Below are positions 53,775-61,724 of a DNA stretch of 64,000 bases, piece after piece. Source of the DNA: Peribacillus acanthi (GTDB lineage: Bacteria; Bacillota; Bacilli; Bacillales; DSM-1321). Where the stretch lies: positions 46,086 through 110,085 of the forward strand of contig NZ_QBBX01000006.1 of the NCBI RefSeq assembly GCF_003073175.1, written 5' to 3'. A program made the position numbers and the translations under genes. The notes below the pieces were generated by a model. The model worked only from the letters and a program-made list of their open reading frames with translations. It was not told the origin of the DNA and ran no database searches. Positions within the stretch are counted from its first letter, which is position 1. Every line of letters starts with the position of its first letter.

Positions 53775-54578
53775 ATGGAATGGATAGCATTAGGTCTAGC
53801 TTTATTACTAGTCCTCTACATATTGGTTAATAAGTTGAATAATAGAAGTATTGAACCTGTGTCCCCTCCTATAATCATCGCTCATCGCGGATCAAGTGGG
53901 GCTTGTCCAGAAAATACCTATTCTGCATTTGATCAAGCACTTGAAGATGGGGCTGAAATGATTGAGCTCGATATCCAGCTTTCTATGGATGGAGAACTGA
54001 TGGTCATACATGATCGTTCACTTGAAAGAACTACGAATTGCGAAGGACTAGTCGATAATTATACAAAAGATGAACTTATAAAACTAGATGCAGGGACTTG
54101 GTTTTCAAAGGTATTTTGCGAGGAAAGAATACCTGTTTTAGATGAGGTATTAGAAAAATATAATGGAAAAATTGGATTTCTAATAGAAGTAAAATACCCA
54201 AAAGAACAACCTGAAATTGGGCAAAAACTAAAAACGACCTTAGAGGATTTTTCAGGAAGAAAAAAAGGAAAACACCTAATCATTGTTCAATCCTTCGATA
54301 AGGAGTTTTTACTGAGTTTCAATAAAATGATGCCAAATCTTCCGTTAGGATTATTGATCAAGAAACTCCCAAATTTAAAGGAAATAGAACGATTAAGTGG
54401 CTACATTTCCTATCTCAATCCCAAATACACCATTGTAACAAAGAGATTCATCCAAACTATCCATGAACACAGCATGAAATGTATTGTTTGGACTGTACGT
54501 ACAAAAAATGTAAAGAAAAAAATTCACCAAATGAATGTAGATGGAATTGCTACAGATTATCCTGAATGGTATAAATAA
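53775..54578 (+). CDS. Glycerophosphodiester phosphodiesterase
   Basis: 267 residues with an N-terminal hydrophobic anchor (about 3-18) and a GDPD TIM barrel. Catalytic/metal residues are visible in IIAHRGSSGACPENT (His, Arg, Glu), EMIELDIQLSMDGELMVIHD (Glu, Asp, His) and IEVKYPKEQ (Glu, Lys). It hydrolyses glycerophosphodiesters to glycerol-3-phosphate. A membrane or surface location is likely. Monocistronic. Confidence 0.9.
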   Translation: MEWIALGLALLLVLYILVNKLNNRSIEPVSPPIIIAHRGSSGACPENTYSAFDQALEDGAEMIELDIQLSMDGELMVIHDRSLERTTNCEGLVDNYTKDELIKLDAGTWFSKVFCEERIPVLDEVLEKYNGKIGFLIEVKYPKEQPEIGQKLKTTLEDFSGRKKGKHLIIVQSFDKEFLLSFNKMMPNLPLGLLIKKLPNLKEIERLSGYISYLNPKYTIVTKRFIQTIHEHSMKCIVWTVRTKNVKKKIHQMNVDGIATDYPEWYK

Positions 54579-54606
54579 ACAAGAGGGCGGTCACCCTCTT
54601 GTTTAA
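54578..54606. terminator. terminator after GDPD
   Basis: AACAAGAGGG-cggtca-CCCTCTTGTT then TAA; bidirectional between convergent genes. Confidence 0.88.
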
Positions 54607-54608
54607 TA

Positions 54609-55046
54609 TTAGAAACATTGAAAACTACGTATTTGTCTTGTATCGATCCCGAAATAAACCCATCTTCTTTGCCTTCTTCTCCAACGATATCCAGCTACGG
54701 AATTCCTACCAATAAAGGTTGGATAAAACCAAAATGAACTTCCATTATTTAACCAAACATACGTAAATCGGAATAGACATCCCCTCATTGCTCCAGGATC
54801 AACTGCAAAGGCACTAGGACCGGACATTGCAGTAGTCTGATTAGGAACGAATGAAGGCGGTGGTCCTTGTGGTGGTGCAGCTTGACCTGCACCCGGACCT
54901 TGACCCGGTCCTCCTCCAAATGGGGGTGAAGACGGGAATCCTCCCCCTCCAAAAGGTGGTTGAGAAGGCCCTCCTCCTCCAAAAGGTGGCAGTGATGGAA
55001 ATCCTCCAGGACCAAATGGTGGTAACATCTGTCGATCATCTTGCAT
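54609..55046 (-). CDS. Gly/Pro-rich protein with aromatic/basic C-terminal domain
   Basis: 145 residues. The first 75 are low-complexity with repeating PPFGGGGFPS-type units. The C-terminal 60 residues (GCLFRFTYVWLNNGSSFWFY, then RNSVAGYRWRRRQRRWVYFG) form a compact aromatic/basic domain. Start chosen: ATG 55046 after GAGGTGAGGTG. Similar small proteins occur in other Bacillus genomes under no clear name; possibly spore- or surface-associated, by composition only. Confidence 0.65.
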   Translation of the reverse strand: MQDDRQMLPPFGPGGFPSLPPFGGGGPSQPPFGGGGFPSSPPFGGGPGQGPGAGQAAPPQGPPPSFVPNQTTAMSGPSAFAVDPGAMRGCLFRFTYVWLNNGSSFWFYPTFIGRNSVAGYRWRRRQRRWVYFGIDTRQIRSFQCF

Positions 55047-55232
55047 GATATACACCTCACCTCAAATGTTCTCTCTATGTGTATGCAAAAACCCATTTTT
55101 GGTGAAATGAAACTTTTTAAATTTCTTTTCCGCATGTTATGTACTATAATCGCATTGCTAAAAGAGGTAGTGAAAAATATCCCCCACTTGCAGATTATTC
55201 ATGTTCGTACCAAGTTAAGTCCCATACCCCAA

Positions 55233-56453
55233 TTAATACCCATTTATGGTACTCCGTGTCTGGACATACAAATCAAAATTAGGACTATGTCCAGTTACAA
55301 TCATCTCCCCTACAACTTTTCCTAAAACCATATTGTAGACCGTTCCGTTGTCACCATAGGCATAAATATGATAACAATTCGGCATGTCATCGTAACAACC
55401 AATCATTGGAAGCCCATCGGTTGTCCCGCCGTATGCTGCACCTATGAAGTATTCCGCCCTTGCTTGGATATGAGGGAAAAGCTTATTAAATTCCACAATT
55501 AACCTTTCTTTTTTGCTATGTAGTTTTGAGTCTCTTTCTTCCGCAATATCTGTTGTTTCATCCAATCCTCCGATGATGACACGTTGATCTGGAGTGGTCC
55601 TCAAATAAATGTAGGGTCTAGCCGTTTCCCATATTAAAGTCCGATTATGCCAGGATGATAGATCATCTATTACATTTGTCACAACTGCATATGTACTTTC
55701 AATCGCTAAATTCTTATGTTTCTTAAATTCTAGCGTTTCGTACCCTGCCGCAATAATTAAGTGTTTGGCCTTAATGGTGTTGCCATTCGCTGTGTAAGAG
55801 GTCCAAATACCATTTTCATATTTCTTCCCGTTAATTAAGGTTTGTTCAAAAATCCGAACACCTTTTTCTCGTGCCATTTCGAACAATCCATAGGTCAATG
55901 CAACAGGGTTCAACTCGGCATCATCACTTAGGTATAGGGCTTTTTGTTTTTTGAAATGATAGTGGCTTTCTATATTAATTTCATCCCACATCTCCACATT
56001 AAAACCATGTTTGACTAGCAACTCATATTCCTTTTCAAGCTTGATAGCGCCTTCCTCATCTGAAGCAAAGTAAAGGCTATCCCTACGTACAAATTGAGCA
56101 TCTCTTGGTATAGTCTTACTAGCAGTCTCTAAATCGGTAATGGCTTGTTCACATAGCTTTACATGCCTAGTAGCACGTTCCTCACCAAACGTATGAACTA
56201 ACTCATGATAAAACTTCTCTCCTAAATATTGAATCAACGCCGTGTTTGTAGCAGTACTTCCAGATGAGACATGGTTTGCCTCAACAACAACCACGTCCAA
56301 TCCTTTGTCCATAAGATAGAATACACATTGAGAACCTGAACTTCCTCCTCCTATAATCAACACATCACATTCAATATCCTCCTTAAGTACAGGAAATGCA
56401 GGCTTATTTTTAATTGTTTCTGGCCAATAGAACTTCCCAGTTTGAAGGTCCAT
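55233..56453 (-). CDS. FAD-dependent oxidoreductase (DAO family), copy 2
   Basis: 406-residue paralogue of the 26748-27998 gene. It opens MDLQTGKFYWPETIKNKP, FAD motif DVLIIGGGSSGSQCVFYLMD, then GSTATNTALIQYLGE. The C-terminal GDNGTVYNMVLG matches copy 1's GGNGTVYS. Family and order of motifs are identical, sequence clearly diverged. Substrate unknown. GAGGTGAG before ATG. Confidence 0.85.
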   Translation of the reverse strand: MDLQTGKFYWPETIKNKPAFPVLKEDIECDVLIIGGGSSGSQCVFYLMDKGLDVVVVEANHVSSGSTATNTALIQYLGEKFYHELVHTFGEERATRHVKLCEQAITDLETASKTIPRDAQFVRRDSLYFASDEEGAIKLEKEYELLVKHGFNVEMWDEINIESHYHFKKQKALYLSDDAELNPVALTYGLFEMAREKGVRIFEQTLINGKKYENGIWTSYTANGNTIKAKHLIIAAGYETLEFKKHKNLAIESTYAVVTNVIDDLSSWHNRTLIWETARPYIYLRTTPDQRVIIGGLDETTDIAEERDSKLHSKKERLIVEFNKLFPHIQARAEYFIGAAYGGTTDGLPMIGCYDDMPNCYHIYAYGDNGTVYNMVLGKVVGEMIVTGHSPNFDLYVQTRSTINGY

Positions 56454-56590
56454 TTTCTCACCTCATCATTTTTTTCTCTATCGTTAATATGTTCTGCTTA
56501 AGGAGGATTATGAGCTTCAAACTTTTTACGCCATCCGAAACATTCTTGTACTATAATAAAAGGAGCATAATCACGTAAGGAGTCGTACAT

Positions 56591-57493
56591 ATGAATAAGA
56601 TGCTATACCCCTTTTTATTACTTCTTGGTGCCTCTAGCTATGGGGTACATGCATCCATGGTTAAACTTGCACTTGATGAAGGTTTCTCCATTCAACATGT
56701 GACAGGAAATCAATATTTATTCGGCTTGATCATGCTGGTATTTATGTTGCCATTTTTCAAAAAAATCAAGCCAACCAAAAAAGAGCTATCTATGCTCATG
56801 CTTGTAGGTACCTTTTTAAGCATGACAGGGATTATGTATGCATTAAGTTTAGAAAGAAACTCTGCTTCATTATCTATCATCTTACTATTCCAATTTTCTT
56901 GGATAGGCATCTTACTAGAATCCATTTGGGAAAAAAAGCTTCCTTCCATCGAAAAAGGTATTGCTATTCTACTCTTATTAATAGGTACAGGATTTGCAGG
57001 ACAATTATTTACGGAAGGCATTGGTAACGTCTCTCTTGATGGTCTAATTTATGGGTTATTATCAGCAATTTGTTTTTCATTGTACCTTTTTGCCGGAGGA
57101 AAAGTAGCCAAAAGAATACCGAGTTTAGAACGTAGTGTGATCTTGACGATGGGAGGGTCTCTCTTAGTCTTAGTTGTTTTTAGCCCAGCTTTTATTTTTG
57201 ACGGTACCCTTTTTGAAACAAGTTTATGGAAATTCTCCTTTTTAACCGGACTTTTCGGTGTCGTATTCCCGGTAGCTTTGTTTGCCATTGCTGCTCCAAA
57301 AGTCGAGGCTAGTCATGCATCCATCATTGGATCTGCTGAACTTCCAGCATCGATCATTTGTGCGATGATTTTTTTGCATGAACATATTTCAGCTTTACAA
57401 TGGTTTGGGATTGGATTAATTGTAATTGGCATTGTCATTCCACAGTTCCGATTCTCAAACACAAGAAAACATCCAAAACAGGTTTCCGCCTGA
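56591..57493 (+). CDS. EamA/DMT-superfamily transporter
   Basis: 300-residue membrane protein with ten helices and two EamA repeats (about 6-135 and 150-285). N-terminus FLLLLGASSYGVHASMVKLA, second repeat GLIYGLLSAICFSLYLFAGG. GTAAGGAG before ATG. Third DMT member in this window; not obviously a recent duplicate of the others. Substrate unknown. Confidence 0.84.
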   Translation: MNKMLYPFLLLLGASSYGVHASMVKLALDEGFSIQHVTGNQYLFGLIMLVFMLPFFKKIKPTKKELSMLMLVGTFLSMTGIMYALSLERNSASLSIILLFQFSWIGILLESIWEKKLPSIEKGIAILLLLIGTGFAGQLFTEGIGNVSLDGLIYGLLSAICFSLYLFAGGKVAKRIPSLERSVILTMGGSLLVLVVFSPAFIFDGTLFETSLWKFSFLTGLFGVVFPVALFAIAAPKVEASHASIIGSAELPASIICAMIFLHEHISALQWFGIGLIVIGIVIPQFRFSNTRKHPKQVSA

Positions 57494-57521
57494 GAAATAC
57501 AGAACGAGGAGAATATAAAAT

Positions 57522-57677
57522 ATGAAGAGGTTAAAATCAATTGATCAGGTGAATACGTTAAAGCATTTGATACGTTTTATGGAACAGACAATAAAGACCT
57601 CATCATAAAAATTAGTTGATCAAGCTTTACAACCATATGGCGACAGATTATTTGAAGGATTCACATTAGGTAAATAA
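57522..57677 (+). pseudogene. Broken small ORF (52 codons with internal TAA)
   Basis: A good ribosome site (GAGGAG) precedes ATG 57522. The frame reads MKRLKSIDQVNTLKHLIRFM and continues to a TAA at codon 29 (57606-57608). It then stays open in the same frame as KLVDQALQPYGDRLFEGFTLGK to a final TAA at 57675-57677, just before a terminator. Either a 28-residue peptide or a recently interrupted 51-residue gene. Confidence 0.4.
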
Positions 57678-57678
57678 C

Positions 57679-57709
57679 AAAAGGAGATGCTTAGGTGGCA
57701 TCTCCTTTC
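57679..57709. terminator. bidirectional terminator
   Basis: AAAAGGAGATGC-ttaggtg-GCATCTCCTTT with A and T flanks. Confidence 0.85.
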
Positions 57710-57716
57710 TTATGTT

Positions 57717-58088
57717 TTATTCACTCTTTAAATTGGCCCATACATTGTATGCGAATATATAAATCCCTAAAACGGTAAGTGTAGCACCTGTAGCTATTGC
57801 TGCTGTCAGTGCTGTATTTCCAGTAAGAATTAATGAAGCTAGGGCTATCATCATGATGGGTAGACCCAGATTATGAAGCCAGAAATGCCACTTGGCTAAT
57901 TTGCTGTTCGCAAGGTTAGGAAACGTATGATAAATGAGTCCTGCTAATGTTAGTGCCGTCCAGCCTAGCAAATTAATATGAACATGCACTCCAGTTAATT
58001 CATAGTTATGCGCAACAGACATATAATAGCCAAGCGATACACCAATCACAAAATACAAAGTTGATATTTTGATTAACTTAATCCCCAT
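57717..58088 (-). CDS. Small COX1-like membrane protein
   Basis: 123 residues, four hydrophobic helices. Conserved His motifs GVHVHINLLGWTAL (about 34-47) and HFWLHNLGLPIMM (about 68-80) resemble haem-binding helices of subunit I haem-copper oxidases or NorB, but only a fraction of that subunit is present. Similar short proteins in Bacilli are annotated cytochrome-c oxidase-like. Haem binding is possible; catalytic activity is unlikely. GGAGGTGG before ATG. Confidence 0.7.
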   Translation of the reverse strand: MGIKLIKISTLYFVIGVSLGYYMSVAHNYELTGVHVHINLLGWTALTLAGLIYHTFPNLANSKLAKWHFWLHNLGLPIMMIALASLILTGNTALTAAIATGATLTVLGIYIFAYNVWANLKSE

Positions 58089-58250
58089 TATCCCACCTCC
58101 TTTTTACTTACTACAGTATATAAATTAACTAAGCATTAAAGAACATCCATGTAGTAAAAAAGAATTATCCACGAAATCCGAGTATGAAGAATACAGTTAC
58201 TGGTATATTGAAGCCTTTCTCCGTCAACAATGGAGGTTGAGGTGATTACA

Positions 58251-58592
58251 ATGAAAGGCATTACTTATATTAACGGGAAATTACCGATTAACGGTGAATC
58301 TGGAGAAAAAAGTGTCGAGATTCAATTATCTTCTATTCAGCAATATATACACGCGTACGGTATCGAACAGGTAACAATCAATCCATACCAAATTCATAGC
58401 CATTATACCCTTCTTCATGCCTTACATCATGACCTTCATAAAAAAAATAAAACCTATGACTATCTTATTACATACTCTTCAGATGCAACCGCTTCTTTCA
58501 AACAGCTTTACCCAGAAAGATGGGGACAAATTAGTCAATACTTTCATGAAATTGTTGAAATTCAAGATGCAACCATTGAAAAACTTGGATAA
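58251..58592 (+). CDS. Uncharacterised 113-aa protein
   Basis: 113 residues. The middle reads EKSVEIQLSSIQQYIHAYGI and, after a gap, LHALHHDLHKKNKTYDYLIT. The spacing and hydrophobic pattern are faintly like the resolvase N-terminal fold (S..NQ...L..Y....G, then L..L..D...K..D.LI.Y), but no catalytic Ser is visible. Start chosen: ATG 58251 after GAGGTGAT. It precedes a ferritin-like gene by about 40 bases, a likely operon. Confidence 0.5.
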   Translation: MKGITYINGKLPINGESGEKSVEIQLSSIQQYIHAYGIEQVTINPYQIHSHYTLLHALHHDLHKKNKTYDYLITYSSDATASFKQLYPERWGQISQYFHEIVEIQDATIEKLG

Positions 58593-58631
58593 CTTCCATA
58601 AACCAAAAGATAATAATGAGGAAAGGAAGTG

Positions 58632-59072
58632 ATGGTTGTGCAAAACGATAATCAAGATGTTATAGATGAATTGAATAGCTTTTTAAAAGGACAATACATG
58701 GGAATTCATGCGTATGAACATTTCATCCAAAATACAGACGACCACGATGTAAAGAGAGCCTTCCAAAAAATTCAGCAAGAACATAAATTCCATGCGATGA
58801 GAGTAGCAGAACGAATACAGAATCTTGGTGGGACACCTGTTACGGACGAGGGGATCATCGGTTCTGTTGCTGATTTCATAAGTAAATTCACCACACCAAA
58901 AAACCGGAATGAGCTAATCAAAAAAGCAATTGTTGGTGAAGGCTATTATGGTATTAGTCTTTCAGAGAAAATGGTACAAGGTGATTTAGATCCTGAAAGC
59001 AACAGGATTGTGCAAGAGATTATTGATCGTGATCACAGACATTTATCAACACTAAATTCCTTATTACAATGA
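58632..59072 (+). CDS. DUF2383 ferritin-like protein
   Basis: About 146 residues, four-helix bundle. Metal-ligand-like motifs are GIHAYEHFIQNTDDHD and FQKIQQEHKFHAMRVAE, then IVGEGYYGISLSEKM and IIDRDHRHLSTL, typical of DUF2383. Likely a di-iron/ferritin-like protein, possibly spore-associated. Start is ambiguous among GTG 58629, ATG 58632 and GTG 58638. Confidence 0.75.
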   Translation: MVVQNDNQDVIDELNSFLKGQYMGIHAYEHFIQNTDDHDVKRAFQKIQQEHKFHAMRVAERIQNLGGTPVTDEGIIGSVADFISKFTTPKNRNELIKKAIVGEGYYGISLSEKMVQGDLDPESNRIVQEIIDRDHRHLSTLNSLLQ

Positions 59073-59079
59073 CGTTAGC

Positions 59080-59110
59080 GAAGGGCCTGAATCTATTCGG
59101 GTCCTTCTTT
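59080..59110 (+). terminator. terminator after the DUF2383 gene
   Basis: GAAGGGCCTGAAT...ATTCGGGTCCTTC then TTTC. Confidence 0.85.
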
Positions 59111-59187
59111 CATTAGTGAAGGACTTCTTCCAAATTGACGAATTTTTCATGTTAATATGGGTATATACCAAAATAAGGAGTGTTGTT

Positions 59188-59574
59188 ATGCTTCATCATG
59201 TTGAGCTCTATGTACGATCTCTTCCTGATTCAAAAAGATTCTGGGGGTGGCTATTAGAAGAGTTAGGCTATAGTTTATTTCAAGAATGGGATCAAGGGTT
59301 TAGTTATAAAATGGACAGTACATATCTCGTATTTGTACAAGCCGAAGATCGTTTTTTGGATATCCCCTATCATCGTTGCAGACCTGGTTTAAATCATCTT
59401 GCCTTCTGGGCAAAGAGTCGTGAGGAGGTTGATAGGTTCACAGAAAAATTAAAACATAAAAACATTACCATCCTGTATAAGGACAAGCACCCCTACGCAG
59501 GTGGTCCTTCCCATTATGCAGTTTATTTTGAAGATCCAGAACGGATGAAAGTAGAAATTGTCGCCCCCTCCTAA
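59188..59574 (+). CDS. VOC (glyoxalase/bleomycin-resistance) family protein
   Basis: 128-residue VOC-fold metalloprotein. First metal-site strand is LHHVELYVRSLPDSKRFWGW, second RPGLNHLAFWAKSREEVDRF and third SHYAVYFEDPERMKVEIVAP. Start chosen: ATG 59188, after AAGGAGTG. Substrate unknown. A longer ORF from 59116 lacks a ribosome site. Confidence 0.85.
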   Translation: MLHHVELYVRSLPDSKRFWGWLLEELGYSLFQEWDQGFSYKMDSTYLVFVQAEDRFLDIPYHRCRPGLNHLAFWAKSREEVDRFTEKLKHKNITILYKDKHPYAGGPSHYAVYFEDPERMKVEIVAPS

Positions 59575-59701
59575 TTTCCTATTTTTTGATTATTTTACGA
59601 TTTATAGAAACATTTTCAAGTAACCGTCCGTCTAACCTCTTGAATGCATAACAATTTTCTTTTTCCGGAAAAAAGAAATTTCACTAAGGAGTGTTACTGA
59701 A

Positions 59702-60418
59702 ATGAAAGGTTTATATAAAATTTCCATTAGCATATTGGCTGCTCTATTGTTAACTGCATGTGGATCTGAACAAACAGAAGACGTACAGAAAGAAGTAATA
59801 TCAAAAGAACCAGTAACTAATGAGGAAACGGATTCCGATTCAAGCGATAAAGAAACTAGCGGGGAAGACTCTTCTTCTAAAGATTCTGAAGAAGTAACAG
59901 AAAATGATAGTGAGAAAGCTGTAGGTTCTGATTCCTCATTACCAAAGACTAAGGACCTTGAGGTTCACGTTGAAGGGCAAATAGAAAAGCGGCCAGCTAC
60001 TTTAAATGAAAGTGAACTAGGCTACTATATTTATGTATTAGATAACTTTAACCTAGACGCTGAAGAACCAAATAAAGACATACTCACATCTACTTACGAT
60101 GATTCTTTTTTTGCTAGAATTGAAAAACTGTCGCCTGACACTGATTTAAGTAAAATCAAGAAAAACCTTCTTGATTCTTATAAAGGCAAAGCCATTGAGG
60201 AAGATCCAAAGAAACTTTTCCTTAAGTCTTTCCATGATGCAGAGTTCTACATCATTACAGAAGAAAATTCAGATGTCAGAACATCCGTAATTTATGTAGG
60301 AAAGAAATTTAACAATCACCCATATGTGTTGACGGTGTTTCTCCCTGCTAAAGAGGCTGCAGAAGGATTAGGTCCAAATATGTGGGCAATGCTGGAAAGC
60401 ATTCAAAACAAGAAATAA
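59702..60418 (+). CDS. Lipoprotein of unknown function
   Basis: 238 residues. Lipoprotein signal peptide KISISILAALLLTACGSEQ with lipobox LTAC (lipid-anchored Cys about 20). A Ser/Asp/Glu-rich linker (about 28-85) leads to a globular domain (90-238) of mixed strands and helices. No family named. Ribosome site AAGGAGTG. Confidence 0.72.
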   Translation: MKGLYKISISILAALLLTACGSEQTEDVQKEVISKEPVTNEETDSDSSDKETSGEDSSSKDSEEVTENDSEKAVGSDSSLPKTKDLEVHVEGQIEKRPATLNESELGYYIYVLDNFNLDAEEPNKDILTSTYDDSFFARIEKLSPDTDLSKIKKNLLDSYKGKAIEEDPKKLFLKSFHDAEFYIITEENSDVRTSVIYVGKKFNNHPYVLTVFLPAKEAAEGLGPNMWAMLESIQNKK

Positions 60419-60423
60419 TTTTA

Positions 60424-60460
60424 GACCCTGAAGAGCTTTCTGGCGATTCAGGGTTATTTA
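60424..60460 (+). terminator. terminator after the lipoprotein gene
   Basis: ACCCTGAA...TTCAGGGT hairpin, then TATTTAATG. Confidence 0.7.
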
Positions 60461-60633
60461 ATGTAATCGCTCTATTAAATTTCCAATGAAAATCTAGGGG
60501 CTCCTTAATAAGCACGTCAGCAACATCTCTTTCTCCTACTCAAATTGTTCCTAAATCGTCATAGCTTTCATTTCATGATTGCCACTCTATTGTGTTATTC
60601 TATTTGTACGATTTTAATTTGAGGTGATATTTC

Positions 60634-61008
60634 ATGGCTGTATGTGCAAAATGTAATAAAGACTTTGATCATAGTGAATTAATATTGACGGATGAATTCA
60701 AAGATGACGCTGGTGTAAAATCCTACTGTTCCTCCTGCTTCATTGAAGGTGTAAAAACAGGATTTGGTCATTACGACATCGGAAAGTGCGGGGTTTGTAA
60801 TAGCCTTCTAGTTCTTCAATTTGACAACCAAGAAACTGTTGAACTAGCTAAAGTTGACGGCACGGTTCATTATATTTGTAAAAAGGTTCATGATGCCCTT
60901 GAACGTGGAAATGAAAATGAATTAAACAAACTAGAAGAAGAAGAGCACGAATTCTTGATTGTTTACGCCGTTGAACCTGAGGATGACGAAGAAAATGAGG
61001 ATGAATAA
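60634..61008 (+). CDS. Zinc-ribbon-like protein with acidic tail
   Basis: 124 residues. Three CxxC pairs (CAKC near 4, CSSC near 32, CGVC near 53) and a later Cys/His (YICKKVH) suggest two structural zinc sites. The last 20 residues are strongly acidic (EPEDDEENEDE). Ribosome site GAGGTGAT. Family and function unknown. Confidence 0.62.
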   Translation: MAVCAKCNKDFDHSELILTDEFKDDAGVKSYCSSCFIEGVKTGFGHYDIGKCGVCNSLLVLQFDNQETVELAKVDGTVHYICKKVHDALERGNENELNKLEEEEHEFLIVYAVEPEDDEENEDE

Positions 61009-61039
61009 TTATAAAAATAAATTATGAGGATGATTACCG

Positions 61040-61069
61040 AATGAGGGTGATTAACCTCATTTTTTTTTT
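61040..61069 (+). terminator. terminator after the zinc-ribbon gene
   Basis: AATGAGG-gtgattaa-CCTCATT followed by TTTTTTTTT. Confidence 0.9.
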
Positions 61070-61146
61070 GGAAGAACAAAATCATGTTTACTTTCCTCCA
61101 CTTAAAGGAACAGTAATATTATGTAAATTTATGAGGAGGTCTTTGC

Positions 61147-61560
61147 ATGACTAATACAAAAGAAAATGTGTTAAAGGTACTAGAAGCTAATAAGGTCGGG
61201 ACTTTAGCAACCGTACAGAACAATAAGCCACATTCTAGGTATATGACTTTTTTTCATGACGAATTGGTTTTATATACAGCAACCAGCAAACTGACGCATA
61301 AAGTGGAAGAGCTGGAGAAGAATCCATTCGTTCATATTTTGTTAGGATATAACGGGGAAGGTCTTGGTGATTCTTTTATTGAGTACGAAGGAAAAGCTCA
61401 CTTGACAGACTCTAAAGAAACGATCGATAAGATTTGGAATGAAGAATTGGAAAAATGGTTTGATGGAAAAGATGATCCGAATCTCATCATCCTTGAAATC
61501 CAACCCCAATATATTCGTTTGATGAATATAGATGGAGACCCAGAAGAGTTACGTTTTTAG
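61147..61560 (+). CDS. Pyridoxamine 5'-phosphate oxidase-like (general stress protein 26-type) protein
   Basis: 137-residue FMN-binding split barrel. KVGTLATVQNNKPHSRYMTF opens the barrel, LYTATSKLTHKVEELEKNPF is the second conserved stretch, and DPNLIILEIQPQYIRLMN follows. It belongs to the YdaG/GSP26-like group induced by stress in B. subtilis. Substrate unknown. GAGGAGGT before ATG. Confidence 0.82.
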   Translation: MTNTKENVLKVLEANKVGTLATVQNNKPHSRYMTFFHDELVLYTATSKLTHKVEELEKNPFVHILLGYNGEGLGDSFIEYEGKAHLTDSKETIDKIWNEELEKWFDGKDDPNLIILEIQPQYIRLMNIDGDPEELRF

Positions 61561-61683
61561 AAAACTAGGCAATCACCAAGTCTAAAGTGGCGATAGTCTT
61601 GTTGTATTTATTCCTTAATCAATTAATTGTCCACGAGCTCACCTTAGTTCTTGCTTTCAATATTACATTTTTAAAGATTAACA

Positions 61684-61722
61684 AAACAGCCGACAAGATA
61701 TATTCCTTGTACGGCTGTTTTG
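61684..61722 (-). terminator. terminator of the chemoreceptor gene
   Basis: AAACAGCCGTACAAG...CTTGTCGGCTGTTTT on the minus strand. Confidence 0.85.
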
Positions 61723-61724
61723 GT

